DNA of 64,000 bases, from contig NC_092861.1 of NCBI RefSeq assembly GCF_032062135.1, forward strand, positions 60,824,058 to 60,888,057, given 5' to 3'. This stretch comes from Pyxicephalus adspersus (Eukaryota; Chordata; Amphibia; Anura; Pyxicephalidae). Shown here piece after piece: positions 24,998 through 35,164 of the stretch (positions within the stretch are counted from its first letter, which is position 1; each line of letters starts with the position of its first letter). Both the position numbers and the translations under genes were made by a program. Below the pieces are notes generated by a model. That model did no database searches and was not told the origin of the DNA. It saw nothing but the letters and a program-made list of their open reading frames with translations.

Positions 24998-25225
24998 GGC
25001 AGCACAGTGGCTCAGTGGTTAGCATTCCTGCAGCTCCAGGACCCAGGTTCAAATTATCTGAATGGAGTTTGCAGTTTTCTGGTGGTTGTGTGGGTTTTCT
25101 CCGAGTACTCGGATTTCCTCCCATTTTCCAAATAAAACATGCAGTTAGTTTAATTGCCCCCCCCCCCCATAAATGAAAAATAATAATGATATATTACCGT
25201 GGTAGGGACGGTAAAATTATAATCT
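24998..25225 (+). mobile_element. tRNA-headed SINE, 3' truncated
   Basis: Begins GGCAGCACAGTGGCTCAGTG (box A within GTGGCTCAGTGGTTAGCA), has box B-like CCCAGGTTCAAATTATC, then GGAGTTTGCAGTTTTCTGG and AACATGCAGTTAG. A C-run follows, then ATATTACCGTGGTAGGGAC, which matches the TATGACTATGGTA region of the copy at 20062. The GCGCTATATAAATA tail is missing. Confidence 0.7.
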
Positions 25226-25429
25226 CTGAATATCAACAAAATGTCAGTTCTTAGGAGCAAACTGGCTTTTCCCACCTTTGCCTACTATAAGGTCGCAGGA
25301 CCTGACCTCATTAGGACTCAATCAGAGGAATGAATAACACCTTGACATTGCTTCTAAAGTTTGCAAATTGTAATTATAAGGTGAATATATTTTCTAAAGT
25401 TAAAAGACGACACATTTTCCTAGATCCGT

Positions 25430-25600
25430 GCCAACCAGTGGTCCACAATGGGAGAGCAGGCGGGTTCTGGCATCATGACGTCACTCTGGGGGAACTTTCT
25501 TCCTCTTTAAATGACACACGCTACCTGAACATGAACGATCAGGATTCCATGCATTTAGTGGTCTGTAGGTCCAAAAAGGTTGTCAACCACTGGTCTAGAT
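25430..25600. mobile_element. hAT-like MITE
   Basis: CCAGTGGTCCACAATGGGAG at the left and the reverse complement of the right end, CAGTGGTTGACAACCTTTTT, form short inverted repeats. CCTAGAT and TCTAGAT on the two sides may be a decayed 8-bp target duplication. The core is GC-richer than its surroundings and includes TGACGTCA. Confidence 0.5.
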
Positions 25601-26517
25601 AGCCTTAGCAATAACTCTTTACACTTTTGCTTGGAAATATTTAAAAAAACACCATTGTGAGTTTTGAAAACATTTGGTAAGTATTTTCAGAATTTCTTAG
25701 AAAACTTTTGGTAAAAGGAAAATGCTATTATTTCTTTCTTTCTTAAAGGTAATAATTTTTAATAGAATATAGCCCATGTCAAGGTAATCCCATGAAAAGC
25801 CTTACAATTATGATAACATTCGTCTTGGCCAAGGACATGACTGCTCAAAAACAACATTTTGTCCTCAGTTTCAAAGAAAATGGTTTGATGAACAAAATGT
25901 TTCTTATGCCGACAAAATACCATTAAAGAAAGATTGTATTAATGGACTTCCACCCTATCCATTAAAGTGTCACTGCAGCTCTGTTCTTTGACAAGATCTT
26001 GATGTGTTTGTTCCTGCAAATATTTTGAGAGACCTGGCAATTTCTCAGGTTGTTTTCAGCTTTCAAATGTTTGATGATAGACATGGTTTGTTGTGCAGCC
26101 AAAAAAACCTCTGAAAACTGTTCCCATTCTTTTGCCTTTGCCATAGGTATGGATCAATTCAGTTCAACAAATATATTTCTCAATAAAATCTGGAAGTAAA
26201 ACTTTACAGGTAACCATAGACCATACTGGTGGATTCATGGTAGCCTTCACAGCCCAAGGCCCAAATTTCATTCAGGCCCTGTAATCACTGGAACTTTTTT
26301 TTTTTTCAAATACTGGTTGCCAGTCTTTGAAGTTATAACTATGCTACCTTCTTAAACTTCTTGTAATTTCCCCATACACCAGAACTTGGGAGTGGAAGCG
26401 AAACAAACAGCACACAGATCTTTTAACAAAAGCCACGGTGACAAATAGGAAAGAGCAGAGAGAGGGGAGATCATCTGACTTCTGTTGGAGTAACATAACC
26501 TGTTACTGAAAGCAGTT
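25601..26517 (-). other. Intron 1 sequence, nothing recognised
   Basis: AT-rich. The short open frame at 26144-25962 (minus) has no recognisable domain. Confidence 0.4.
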
Positions 26518-26731
26518 CAGGTAGTCCCCGGGTTAAGGAAATCCGACATATGGACGCCTCCTAGATACAAATGGGTCTTGAAGGGGGGAGGGGGGTGGTT
26601 TGCATGATTTGCAGAAGAAATCTTTTGCTAAACACAGAGTTTGTGGGTGATCTTAGAGGGGTGAGTTCTGTCTGCAGCCTCTTGTAACTCTTTAATGACC
26701 AAGACAAACTGTGCAGTTGTTTCTTTTTGCA

Positions 26732-27697
26732 TGAAAAACAAGTTTAGCCCTATAAAGGTTCAATTTTTTTTAAAAAACATTGGAAGGGCATCCTTTCAAT
26801 TTACTCACCATTTTAAGTATTGATGTATCTCTTTAAGAAAACAAGAAAAAGGTCTGTCTTCCCTTAAATATGGTGAGTGAATCAATTTTCCTAGTAACAC
26901 TTGGTGTGCATTGAGTTTATTCTATTTCATTTTATTTGATTAAGTATTTAATTGATTACCGTATAATTCCAAATTGAAAGGATGCCCTTCCCACCTTTTT
27001 TTTAAAGGGATACATCAATGAATTAAGTGGTTAACTAATTTATTTCAGATATGAATTAACTGGCTAAGATTGAGAGCTGAAGTACAATGGTGATCTGACC
27101 AGCAATACAATGTATCCAATACAATATATCCAATTTTTAAGCAATACAAGCATTAAATGGTGGTCAAAAAGATTGCAGCTATTAATGAATTGAACCATTA
27201 ATTTTTTAACAAAGTAATATATTTCCTTGTTCTCCATCTAAGAGCTACATGGGAGGCCACCAACACTCAGCACCAAATGTAAGTTTATTAGATATATGTA
27301 TGTTCTGATGAAAATTGTTTTTGTCAATTTATCATAAACTACAACAGCATTGTTTTTTTTAAAAAAAACATTATTATATATTTTTGATTGAATCATTAAG
27401 AATTAACTGTTATTCATAGATCTCCTACTCCTGAAGAAGTGGACATAAGATCCGTGAAACGCGTTGAGTTTTTTGGAACACCTCATTTGGAGAGGTTCCT
27501 ATTGGGAGATCTATAAAGTGCTCTTCTGTAGCAAGTGTTTGATTTGATATTTTGTATATTATACATTTTTATATATTGTTTGCAATACAATTTTATGTGA
27601 TTTTATCGTGTTGTTAGATTTATATAGGCCTGACCTTAAAAGTCCCCAAAAAATCTGGTCTCCCCAGGGGAAACCACATTGTTCTTCTTTTACTATC
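26732..27697. mobile_element. Unclassified 966-bp insertion with 14-bp target duplication
   Basis: The 14-mer TGTTTCTTTTTGCA stands on both sides (26718-26731 and 27698-27711), where intact copies of the host MITE have it once. No terminal inverted repeat, LTR or transposase is visible. A duplication this long favours target-primed retrotransposition. The insertion carries the hammerhead-like motif at 27416-27514 and separately inverted short segments at about 26780-26840 and 26965-27025. It may be a non-autonomous retroelement, perhaps Penelope-related, but that is inference. Confidence 0.55.
27416..27514 (+). ncRNA. Hammerhead-like ribozyme motif (copy 1)
   Basis: CTGAAGA at 27431-27437, a stem GTGGA/TCCGT (two G-U pairs) with loop CATAAGA, then GAAAC at 27456-27460 and GCGTT. 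ACTC immediately before CTGAAGA pairs with GAGT after GCGTT, as stem I would. An outer pair, ATAGATCTCC (27416) with GGAGATCTAT (27505), encloses the whole. All core residues of the CUGANGA...GAAA signature are present, but one extra A lies between CTGAAGA and stem II, and stem III would be only a palindromic ACGCGT. Such a stem III could form only in a dimer. Activity is therefore uncertain. Confidence 0.4.
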
Positions 27698-27920
27698 TGT
27701 TTCTTTTTGCAGATCAAAGCACAGCTTGCTCCAGAAGTTATTGATTGTCTAGGCTTCATAAAAAAATTTTTTGAGGAATTTTTTTACAGTAACTGACACC
27801 ACGATGCCTAATAATATGTTGAGACAAACATCTGTCCTAATTGCATTTATTAAAATATTGTACCTGTTCAGATTTACAACATACAAATTCAACTTAGGAA
27901 CAACCTTCCAGTCCTGTATA

Positions 27921-28230
27921 GTTAATGTAATCTCTGCTGACATCATCCCCTTCATTGCAGCAGGGGAAATGAAGTCTCCTGATCAGGCAGACATGGGGAG
28001 TCATACAACCTCAGTCTCCATATATGTGGATTTTATCTGTGTAGTCTGGAGTTCATCTTTAGGATCTGTATGGGTGTATAAAAGCTGAGAAGGGTGTCAG
28101 CAAGCTGCCTGATACCAGGTACATAATCCCAGCAATATACACAGCATGGTACAATGACATTCTACAATACCCCAGCACTGATTTTATTTTCCATTTCCAT
28201 ATCACCACACGTGTGCCCCAGATCCTCCCC

Positions 28231-28268
<38 letters not shown>

Positions 28269-28577
28269 AGGAACAATAATGATAAGGTGATAGGGGCACA
28301 CATATATACTATATAGCTGACAAATCCCCCCACACCCCATAGAGCACACAATGAATAATGTCAGGTGGTAATTCCCCTCCTGCCAGCAATAATATGAATG
28401 CACCATGACAAGTTTTCTGCCCTACAAACACTTTGTGTAGTGTAATGGAAGCCTTGTTTGTATGTATGGCTAATGCCTTAGCATTCACAATTTAGATCCA
28501 GCCCTCGCTCCCATTACTTTTCCCCGTAAGAAGAATGTTAGTGCCATTTCCATGATATAAGGGAGTTTATCAGTTAC
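27921..28577 (-). other. Intron 1 sequence near the promoter, with (TTA)n
   Basis: Starts directly downstream of exon 1 in transcript order. A (TTA)n microsatellite spans 28232-28267. Nothing else was recognised. Confidence 0.5.
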
Positions 28578-28599
28578 CTTGTCTCCTGGCAGCCGCCAT
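28578..28599 (-). CDS. First coding exon of the minus-strand gene
   Basis: ATG at 28599 lies in a GC-richer block and reads MAAARRQ before the donor GTAACTG (exon end 28578). It leaves in phase 1, matching the acceptor of the exon at 15232. The start context GGCTGTGATGG is a fair Kozak match, with G three bases before the ATG and G after it. The plus-strand gene starts 460 bp away, so the two promoters overlap. Confidence 0.55.
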
Positions 28600-29058
28600 C
28601 ACAGCCGCTCACACATCCTGACCGGGCACCACAACAACACACCGCACCATGGGAGTGACACGAGGCCCTCCTGCTGCCACGCCCATCAGCAGCTCTAACC
28701 AATACACGCTCGCCTATTCCTGGTGTCTACCAATGAGTGAAACAGTTTTAGAGTAAGACCTTACTCGTCGACCTCAAAAAGACACGCCCACCTCCCGGTA
28801 AAGCACGCCGGTGTCCGCTTTCACTACGCATGTGTGGGATGCTGACTGACTAACGCATGCGCAAAAATATCAAGCCTTTGAAGCTGTGAGAGCGCCTTAG
28901 TGCGGGGTTGTGGAGAGCTGCTGCTGGGGAAGGCGCAGAGAATGTCTCCACTGTGTACACACAATGCACAGTGCCTGAGTCTGAGGGAAACTTTACCTTA
29001 CGTCAGTGACACTCTCTGAAGTTTCCTGCGAGTCGTAATGCAGGAATAATGCAATAGA
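28600..29058. promoter_or_regulatory. Bidirectional, CpG-rich promoter region
   Basis: This block separates two divergent start codons (28599 minus, 29059 plus) and holds many CpG in an AT-rich neighbourhood. Visible sites: CCAAT at 28699-28703 and 28730-28734; ACGCATGCGCA at 28853-28863, close to the NRF1 consensus GCGCATGCGC; a weaker ACGCATGTG near 28827; and TTACGTCA at 28998-29005, like a CRE/ATF site. No clear TATA box is placed for either gene. NRF1 sites are frequent in promoters of mitochondrial protein genes, which would suit the basic N-terminus of the minus-strand product. Confidence 0.6.
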
Positions 29059-29076
29059 ATGACATCCCTGAGAAAG
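29059..29076 (+). CDS. First coding exon of an unidentified plus-strand gene
   Basis: ATG at 29059 reads MTSLRK and ends at a consensus donor, AAAG followed by GTGAGTGAGG. It leaves in phase 0. The next plausible exon (29704-29820) enters in phase 0 and is open throughout. The ATG lies inside the CpG-rich block, where a 5' exon would be expected. It could also be 5' leader, with the true start at the ATG at 29707 in exon 2. Confidence 0.45.
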
Positions 29077-29703
29077 GTGAGTGAGGTGCTGAGGACTCCG
29101 CAGTACAACTTTTTATATGTGAGTTGTCATGGCAGCCTGGAGGTCATTCCTGAGTGCTGGGGGTGAATATATGGATATATGGGGGGGGGGGGGTCATGTG
29201 TGCTGTGTCCTCCTAAGCCTTAGGACTTATATGGGGCAGATCACCCTCTGTACTCCATGCATAGCCTGTCTTCATGCTGTGCTATCACATTGTATGCAGA
29301 TACTGTGCGATCCCTGGCTGTCACCCCTGTACACATAGATGTGTGTATGTCAGGGGACTCATCGTCATCATCATCATTCATAATAAACAGGATTTATATA
29401 GCGCCAACATACTAAACAGCGCTGTACAATAACTGGGGACAGTGACACAGGAGGAGGAGAGGACCCTGACCCTAAGAGCTTACAATCTGGAGGTGGGGGA
29501 AGTATCACACAATAGGAGGGGAGATATGTCCATAGCATGCTGATTACACATAGATGAGTCCCATAGATGAAGCATGGGGGGACAGATGATCCAGCTGTGT
29601 ACATACACCCCGCTGTCACCTTCTGTGTAAGGAAATGTGTGACTGCAGCAAGGTGAATAGTGACTATGGATTACACTCCAAGATAACGATCCTTATTTCC
29701 TAG
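29077..29703 (+). other. Intron 1 of the plus-strand gene
   Basis: Contains a G-run (29180-29192) and a truncated LINE tail at about 29365-29525. Confidence 0.45.
29365..29525 (-). mobile_element. LINE 3' end fragment, minus strand
   Basis: On the minus strand it reads TATTGTGTGATACTTCCCCC, AGATTGTAAGCTCTTAGGGT, ACAGCGCTGTTTAG, GGCGCTATATAAATCC and then a TTATTATGAA tail. This matches the tail of the LINE at 30735-31485. It is a short 5'-truncated insertion. Confidence 0.7.
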
Positions 29704-29820
29704 AAAATGACAGATCACTGGGAATACAGAGAGAGAGCCCCATTGGGATTCAGCACCTGGCAGCCTCAACTGAATGACATTGACTTTATATCATTACCAA
29801 AGTCCACATGTCTTTTACAA
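29704..29820 (+). CDS. Second coding exon (117 bp) of the plus-strand gene
   Basis: The acceptor CCTTATTTCCTAG precedes it and the donor GTAAAATG follows. At 39 codons and phase 0 to 0 it continues MTSLRK in frame. The peptide starts KMTDHWEYRERAPLGFSTWQ and goes on PQLNDIDFISLPK, a mixed composition typical of real protein and with no repeat origin visible. I do not recognise the family. An unspliced reading would run on past the donor to 29907, so splicing is inferred. Confidence 0.45.
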
Positions 29821-30734
29821 GTAAAATGTGTATGTGCATTTGTATCATGCTGGGTGCTGCAGATCTCCTGCAGCCTCTTCCCAGCCACGTCCTCTACATT
29901 CCAGTGAATGGCTGCAGAGCATTGCTCAGGTTGGTGACAGCAGTGCCTGTGTGACGGCGTTGATTGGGGTGTTGGATGACCATGTATGAGCACAGATTGG
30001 AGATGATGGGAGAGGATCATCAGCCCATGACATGGATGCACTTCTGGCTAAGTGTCATGTAATAAATAATAATAATAATAATAAACAGGATTTATTTAGC
30101 GCCAATATATTATGCAGCGCTGTACATTTGAAGATGACCATGACTTGCCTGCACTGTACTTGGAAAGCCTGACTGTGATGGGTGCTGACTGCTCCGAATC
30201 TCTTAGTGTTGTCATTGCAATGTAAACCCGATAAGATCGCAGCCCCGGGAACTTGTGTGCTTGAATCTGCAGCGATATGTATGGGTGACATTCTTGTAGG
30301 AGCCAATTGTACACAATACATATACAGTGCAATGGGCTCTGCTCTCCTCTGCTCTGTCCATGGTGCTGACATGGTGCGCACCAGGGACAGCTCGGCACAC
30401 TCACAGTGAATGGATGGGATTCGCTGCCTGTGAGTCACATTCACAGAGAGCAGCTGAGCTCTTTTTCTGCTACAGAGGCTAAAATAAAACCTTGTGCCAC
30501 CCCCTCCTCGCAGGTGCTTTGACTGAGGGAGGATTCACAAGTCTAATAGATAATACAAATTTGTCTGAGGGGGTGGCATGTGTTCTAGATGTACATCTTG
30601 TGGGTGGTAGGTAGTGGCACCACCAGAACTTTTTTTTTTTTCCTTTTTCTGTCTATTACATAACAAGCTAGCCTTAAATGTGAGGTGAGTAAACTTAGAT
30701 GGGAAAACTTGGATTGTGGCAAGATTGGGTGAAA
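29821..30734 (+). other. Intron sequence of the plus-strand gene
   Basis: Overlapping open frames on both strands at 30055-30444 reflect a stop-poor stretch. None has domain support. A LINE tail fragment lies at 30060-30125. Confidence 0.4.
30060..30125 (-). mobile_element. LINE/SINE tail fragment, minus strand
   Basis: Read on the minus strand: ACAGCGCTGCATAATATATT, GGCGCTAAATAAATCC, then TGTTTATTATTATTATT. It is only the 3' tail of the L2-like family. Confidence 0.65.
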
Positions 30735-31485
30735 ATTTCTTTAGCTTGCTCTTCTAAAATCCACCACTACCTGGCCCTAGAGACCACCAAACTCCTTGTA
30801 CATGATCTTATCATCTCTCGTCTGGACTACTGTAACCTCCTCCTCGCTGGTATTCCACTAACCCAACGCTCTCCTTTACAATCTATTATGAATGGTGCAG
30901 CCAGACTCATCCATTCTTCCCACCGCTCCTCTTCTGCTGCATCTCTTTGCATTTCTCTTCATTGGCATCCATTTCATCTTAGAATCAATTTCAAGCTCCT
31001 GTGCTTTGCCTTCAAACCCCTACACAGTTCTTGTCACACTTACCTTTGTCACCTGATAGAAAAATACCCCCCCAGCCATTCTCTTCATTCCAATGACCTA
31101 CTAATGACTATCTTACTCATAACCTCATCACACGCACGGCTTCAAGACTTTTTTAGAGCTTCCCTCTCTGGAATGGTTTTCCTCGTCCTATTTGGCTTGC
31201 TCCTACTTTCTGCTCATTTAAAAGGGCACTCAAAACACCATTTTTTCAAACTTGCCTACCCATCTTGTTCTGTCTTTTAAATCCGTCACTACTTTCCATC
31301 ATTCCATATCTCCCAACCTATTGTGTGATACTTCCCTCACCTCCTAGATTGTAAGCTCTTCGGGGCAGGGTCCTCCCCTCCTTCTGTATTTGTCTGTCAT
31401 TTGCAACCCCTATTTATTGTAAAGCGCTGTGTAATATGTTGGCGCTATATAAATCCTGTAAAATATTAATAAATAATAGCTTGGC
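30735..31485 (+). pseudogene. L2/CR1-like LINE, 5'-truncated reverse transcriptase end
   Basis: The frame from 30699 to 31280 contains SRLDYCNLLLAGIP, the start of the C-terminal region of non-LTR reverse transcriptases, then AARLI, LHWHPFHLRINFKLL and CFAFKPLHS. These words have fixed order in L2/CR1/Rex-type elements. About 180 residues of C-terminus are open, followed by GATTGTAAGCTCTTCGGGGC, AAAGCGCTGTGTAATATG and GGCGCTATATAAATCCTG. The same tail ends the local SINEs, so this LINE family is the likely source of their retrotransposition machinery. Confidence 0.75.
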
Positions 31486-32578
31486 ACAGTGACTTTTCAG
31501 CTGCCCTTATATCAGACAGTGAAGGATCACCCTTTATTATGTTAGTACATTTGGCCTCTGAATTCCTTTTTCTTTGTATTCCATCTTTAGTTGAAAGTCT
31601 GCATAAATGAGATTTAGGTAGTGTGCTGGGGTTTGGCTGCGCTCCAGCGCTCTGTAATGTGCAGGGTGCTGAGTACGCCTATGCGGCATGCACTGTATTC
31701 ATTAAGTCAATTCACAGAGTGCACATGGCACAAGCTTGTATGGTTCCCACTGCAGTGGGTATATTCCCCCACAACAGGACATTTATCACTTCTTTATTCC
31801 CTCATCAAGATACTTCTAGCTGCTAGGGCTCCGTGCTAACTACACACATTGGAGCTGAAGAGGAATACACACATCTGTGCTTGGAGAAGCAGCGGCAGGC
31901 CATCCATTTGGAGTGGAGTTTGGGACTTAACCTTTGTGGTTTTAGTTAGAAATGACAGCACTCTCCAGAACCATGCCAGTCAGGAAGTAGAAGGCTTCAC
32001 CTTGTACTTCACCCTGCACTGAAGATGAAGAATAGAGTTTATACCTAGAAATAAATCAATATGTATTTACAGCAAGATGAGTTTACATTAGGCCATAATG
32101 GATTTCTGTGATAACATTTAACAGTACAGACTCGCCAATAAAAATATTACTGATTTTATGTACAAATACCATTTTATTTTATTTTTGCCTGCAAGAAAAA
32201 GTTCAGTAACTCATGAACAAAGTTGTAATTCAATATTATTTTATTGAGAATTATCAGGTTTTAGACAAATGTGGCCCTGGGCAAATATGAGGAAGGGACC
32301 CCAAATGCACACTATCTCATCTCCATGCACCCTGGGCCTTGGAGAAGCTGGGACCCCTGGCATTTCCCCCAGTTTGCCTTAAAACTTGTTCTGGTATGAT
32401 GACAGTAAACTGAAATTACTGGCTGCAATGTCTTGATGTGCAATATGTATCACTAATGTCTTTTGCACTGGATTTTTAAAGTACGTTATTTTAAATGGAT
32501 GCAATCCAATTCACGCACACTATTCAATCCAACTTTTTATACAGCAGAAAAGTTTAACGCAATGATAGTAGTACATCT
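31486..32578 (+). other. Intron sequence, nothing recognised
   Basis: Short open frames at 31621-31839 have no support. The stretch at 32240-32390 is GC-richer and may be an old repeat, but I could not assign it. Confidence 0.35.
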
Positions 32579-33069
32579 AAAAGTAGTCCCCGCGTTAAGG
32601 ACATCCGACATATGGACGCCTCCTAGATACGAACAGGCTTCCCTGGGGTTTACTTGCTGCTCCTGTGCAAGATGGAGGCTGGAGGGGGCGGTTTGCATGA
32701 CTTGCAGAAGAAATCTTTTCCAAACACAGCTGAGGTTGTGGGTGATCTTAGGCGGATGAGCTCTTTCTGCAGCCTCCCGTAACTCTTTAATGATCAAGAC
32801 AAACTCTACAGTTGTTTCTTTTTGCATATCAAAGCACAGCTTGCTCCAGAAGTTAATGAATGTCTAGGCTCCATAAGGTTCTTTTTTTTTTTTTGCTTTG
32901 TTTGTGATTAACCCACAGTGAGGAATATATACAGCAACTGACACCACGCTGCCTAATAATACGTTGAGACAAACATCTGGCCTAATTGCATTTAATAAAA
33001 TAATGTACCTGTTCTGACTTAAGAACAAACCTACAGTCCCTATTTTGTATGTAACCCAGGGACTACCTT
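32579..33069 (+). mobile_element. Tigger-like MITE, near full length
   Basis: The left end AAGTAGTCCCCGCGTTAAGG is slightly decayed. It continues with ACATCCGACATATGGACGCC, GTTTGCATGACTTGCAGAAG, TTGTTTCTTTTTGCATATCA, CTGACACCACGCTGCCTAAT and ends with GTATGTAACCCAGGGACTAC. The two ends are only partly complementary. This is the reference copy for the split element at 26518. Confidence 0.75.
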
Positions 33070-35117
33070 TATTGCCATAAATGAAGTGTTGCCGTAATAC
33101 TATATCCATTATTGGTTTGATCATTGACTATATTATCCAGTTTCTGTTTTAATTAACATGAATTATCATTTTTTTACTTTTTTAATACTAATACTAATTT
33201 TGCAAAGAAACATAAGTTTCATGAAGTGGGTCATTTTTTTTATTCTAAAAAAGTATTTTGAGGATTTTGCTGCAATCTTTAGGAAGCGTAGTGCTGATGA
33301 GTCATTCAATTCTGAGAGGTAATTGCTCATTTCTAATCTACATACATTATTAGAAAGCATTAGAAGCTCAGAAGAAATATGCTGAGCTACATGTGTGATC
33401 ATTAACTGTACATTGTTATGTTTTTGCTGCAGTGTTTGCAGATTTTCTATTGGTCCATGTAACTGATAATTCCAGTTTATGGGGATGACATTTTTTTCAT
33501 AACTTGACAGCTGTATTTAGAGGCTGAAATTACTCTGACAGTATGGTTGGTCACTTCATACATTTCTAGTACCAGTCTACCTTTCAGTAGATTGCTGCTT
33601 GCTGGGGCCAAACCACAGAATAATGAGCAGGACTTCTATAAGACAAAATGTTCTTGGCACAGACATGCATCATCTTGTCAGAGCTTTCTTTCTGCTTTGT
33701 CCCACCTTGTCACATGATGCCAGCTACAGTCAACCAAAAAAAGATTTTTTAAATGAACTTAGTGTGGGGCCACAGCTTATTAGGAGATTTGAGAAATCTA
33801 AGCTATTTTTTAAAATGCTAAGAGGTTTAGAAAGCAGACTGGTTTCATCTTTACACCCAATTTAAGGTACTACCTAACCCCTTTAAATGTTTGTGACAAG
33901 GACAAAGGTTTATTAGAAACTAATTCTAACTCGATCATATACAAATATATGTACATGATTTATAAACATCCATTTCCTGTTGGTTGGGTTGTCATCTTTA
34001 TCTTTGTTGTTGGAATGAAAAGAAACCCTCCTGCAGACAGGTCTTTCAGCTGATGTACTTATATGCCAGCAAGAAAACTGTAAAAGCACATCTAAATCCT
34101 AATAGGATGACATTTGTTTTTGCTGTAGCACTGTGCATTTCATATCTTTTTTTTTTTTTTATTTATTTTTTTTTTATAACCAAAATTGTTGGCATAGAGG
34201 CGTGGACATTTTTTCTTGGATTCAACTAATCTCTGGGAAGAGTAACAGTGTGCACTCTTCAGTGTGTGGTCTTTGATGTGACAGGAAGGATTTGTGTCCT
34301 CCCTTCTGACCTTACCGTACCAACCAATGGAACAGTGGTTGGGAGATCCCTGCTCTTGGGTCTGCTAAATATCATTGCTAATTGCTAGTTTACTAAGTGC
34401 CAGCAGTGGGCCATGCCTGTGCTATGTCTGTCATAATGGCTGCTTTAGTCGCTCTACCAGGTTATATGCAAGCCCTGACCAAGGTGTTACAGCACAATAG
34501 GACCATTAGGAGACAGTTGTCTCCTCATACCAGAAAGTGTTTGAACAAGGACTTTGATGGAAGTATCCTTAAGTATTATTTTATTACATGATGATTCTGA
34601 CAATAAAGCCCTTGTTCATGAACTTTCTGTTACGGGATAACCGCTGCCTATTTAGAAAGTTTAAAGGGAACTATTAAAATTGCATTATTAGGTTGATGCT
34701 CATATGAAATTGAGCTTAGATTTATCTTAGGAGCAATATCCTTTAAATTACAAACCAGTAACCAAACTTTAAAGGCTGACTACCACATCATGTACCTAAT
34801 AAAAGATCTGTAAATAGATTGTCAATCTGAAAGTGAATATATTATCCTATCAGGTAAAAGCAGATGGTTCAAGCCCACATAAGCTATACGTCAGTCAAAT
34901 TGCAGCTTTTACAGTACAGGGGTATGGACTCTCCTCATGTGACAATACTGGTCTTGGATGACCACTCCTATTGCATGGAGTGACCACATTCTTCTCCATA
35001 CCTGCAAGTACTGGAGATTGGCCTTGCTCTTGATAAATACCCAGTGGGAGCAAAGTAAAGGGAAGGGGAATATTTGCTGGAGGGGGACGACCCCTGTATT
35101 ATGACCCAACATTTCAG

Positions 35118-35118
<1 letters not shown>
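33070..35118 (+). other. Intron sequence, nothing recognised
   Basis: AT-rich, with T-runs near 34147-34175. Open frames at 33599-33865 and 33984-34229 have no recognisable domain. Confidence 0.4.

Positions 35119-35161
<43 letters not shown>
35119..35161. repeat. (TA)n microsatellite
   Basis: About 21 TA units in an uninterrupted run. Confidence 0.95.

Positions 35162-35164
<3 letters not shown>

Larger units (their letters stand above)
26518..27920 (+). mobile_element. Tigger-like MITE split by a 966-bp insertion
   Basis: The left part, 26518-26731, starts CAGGTAGTCCCCGGGTTAAG and runs to TTGTTTCTTTTTGCA. The right part, 27698-27920, resumes with CTGTTTCTTTTTGCAGATCA and continues through ACTGACACCACGATGCCTA to a decayed end near TTCAACTTAGGAACAACC. 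The uninterrupted copies at 32579-33069 and 59022-59448 confirm the order and show that the 966 bp are foreign. Confidence 0.75.

Noticed and set aside
24998..25070. Possible tRNA gene
   Set aside because: Box A and B words are present but no cloverleaf closes, and the sequence runs on into a SINE body.
30055..30444. Overlapping open frames on both strands
   Set aside because: Mutual shadows in a stop-poor stretch with no conserved words.
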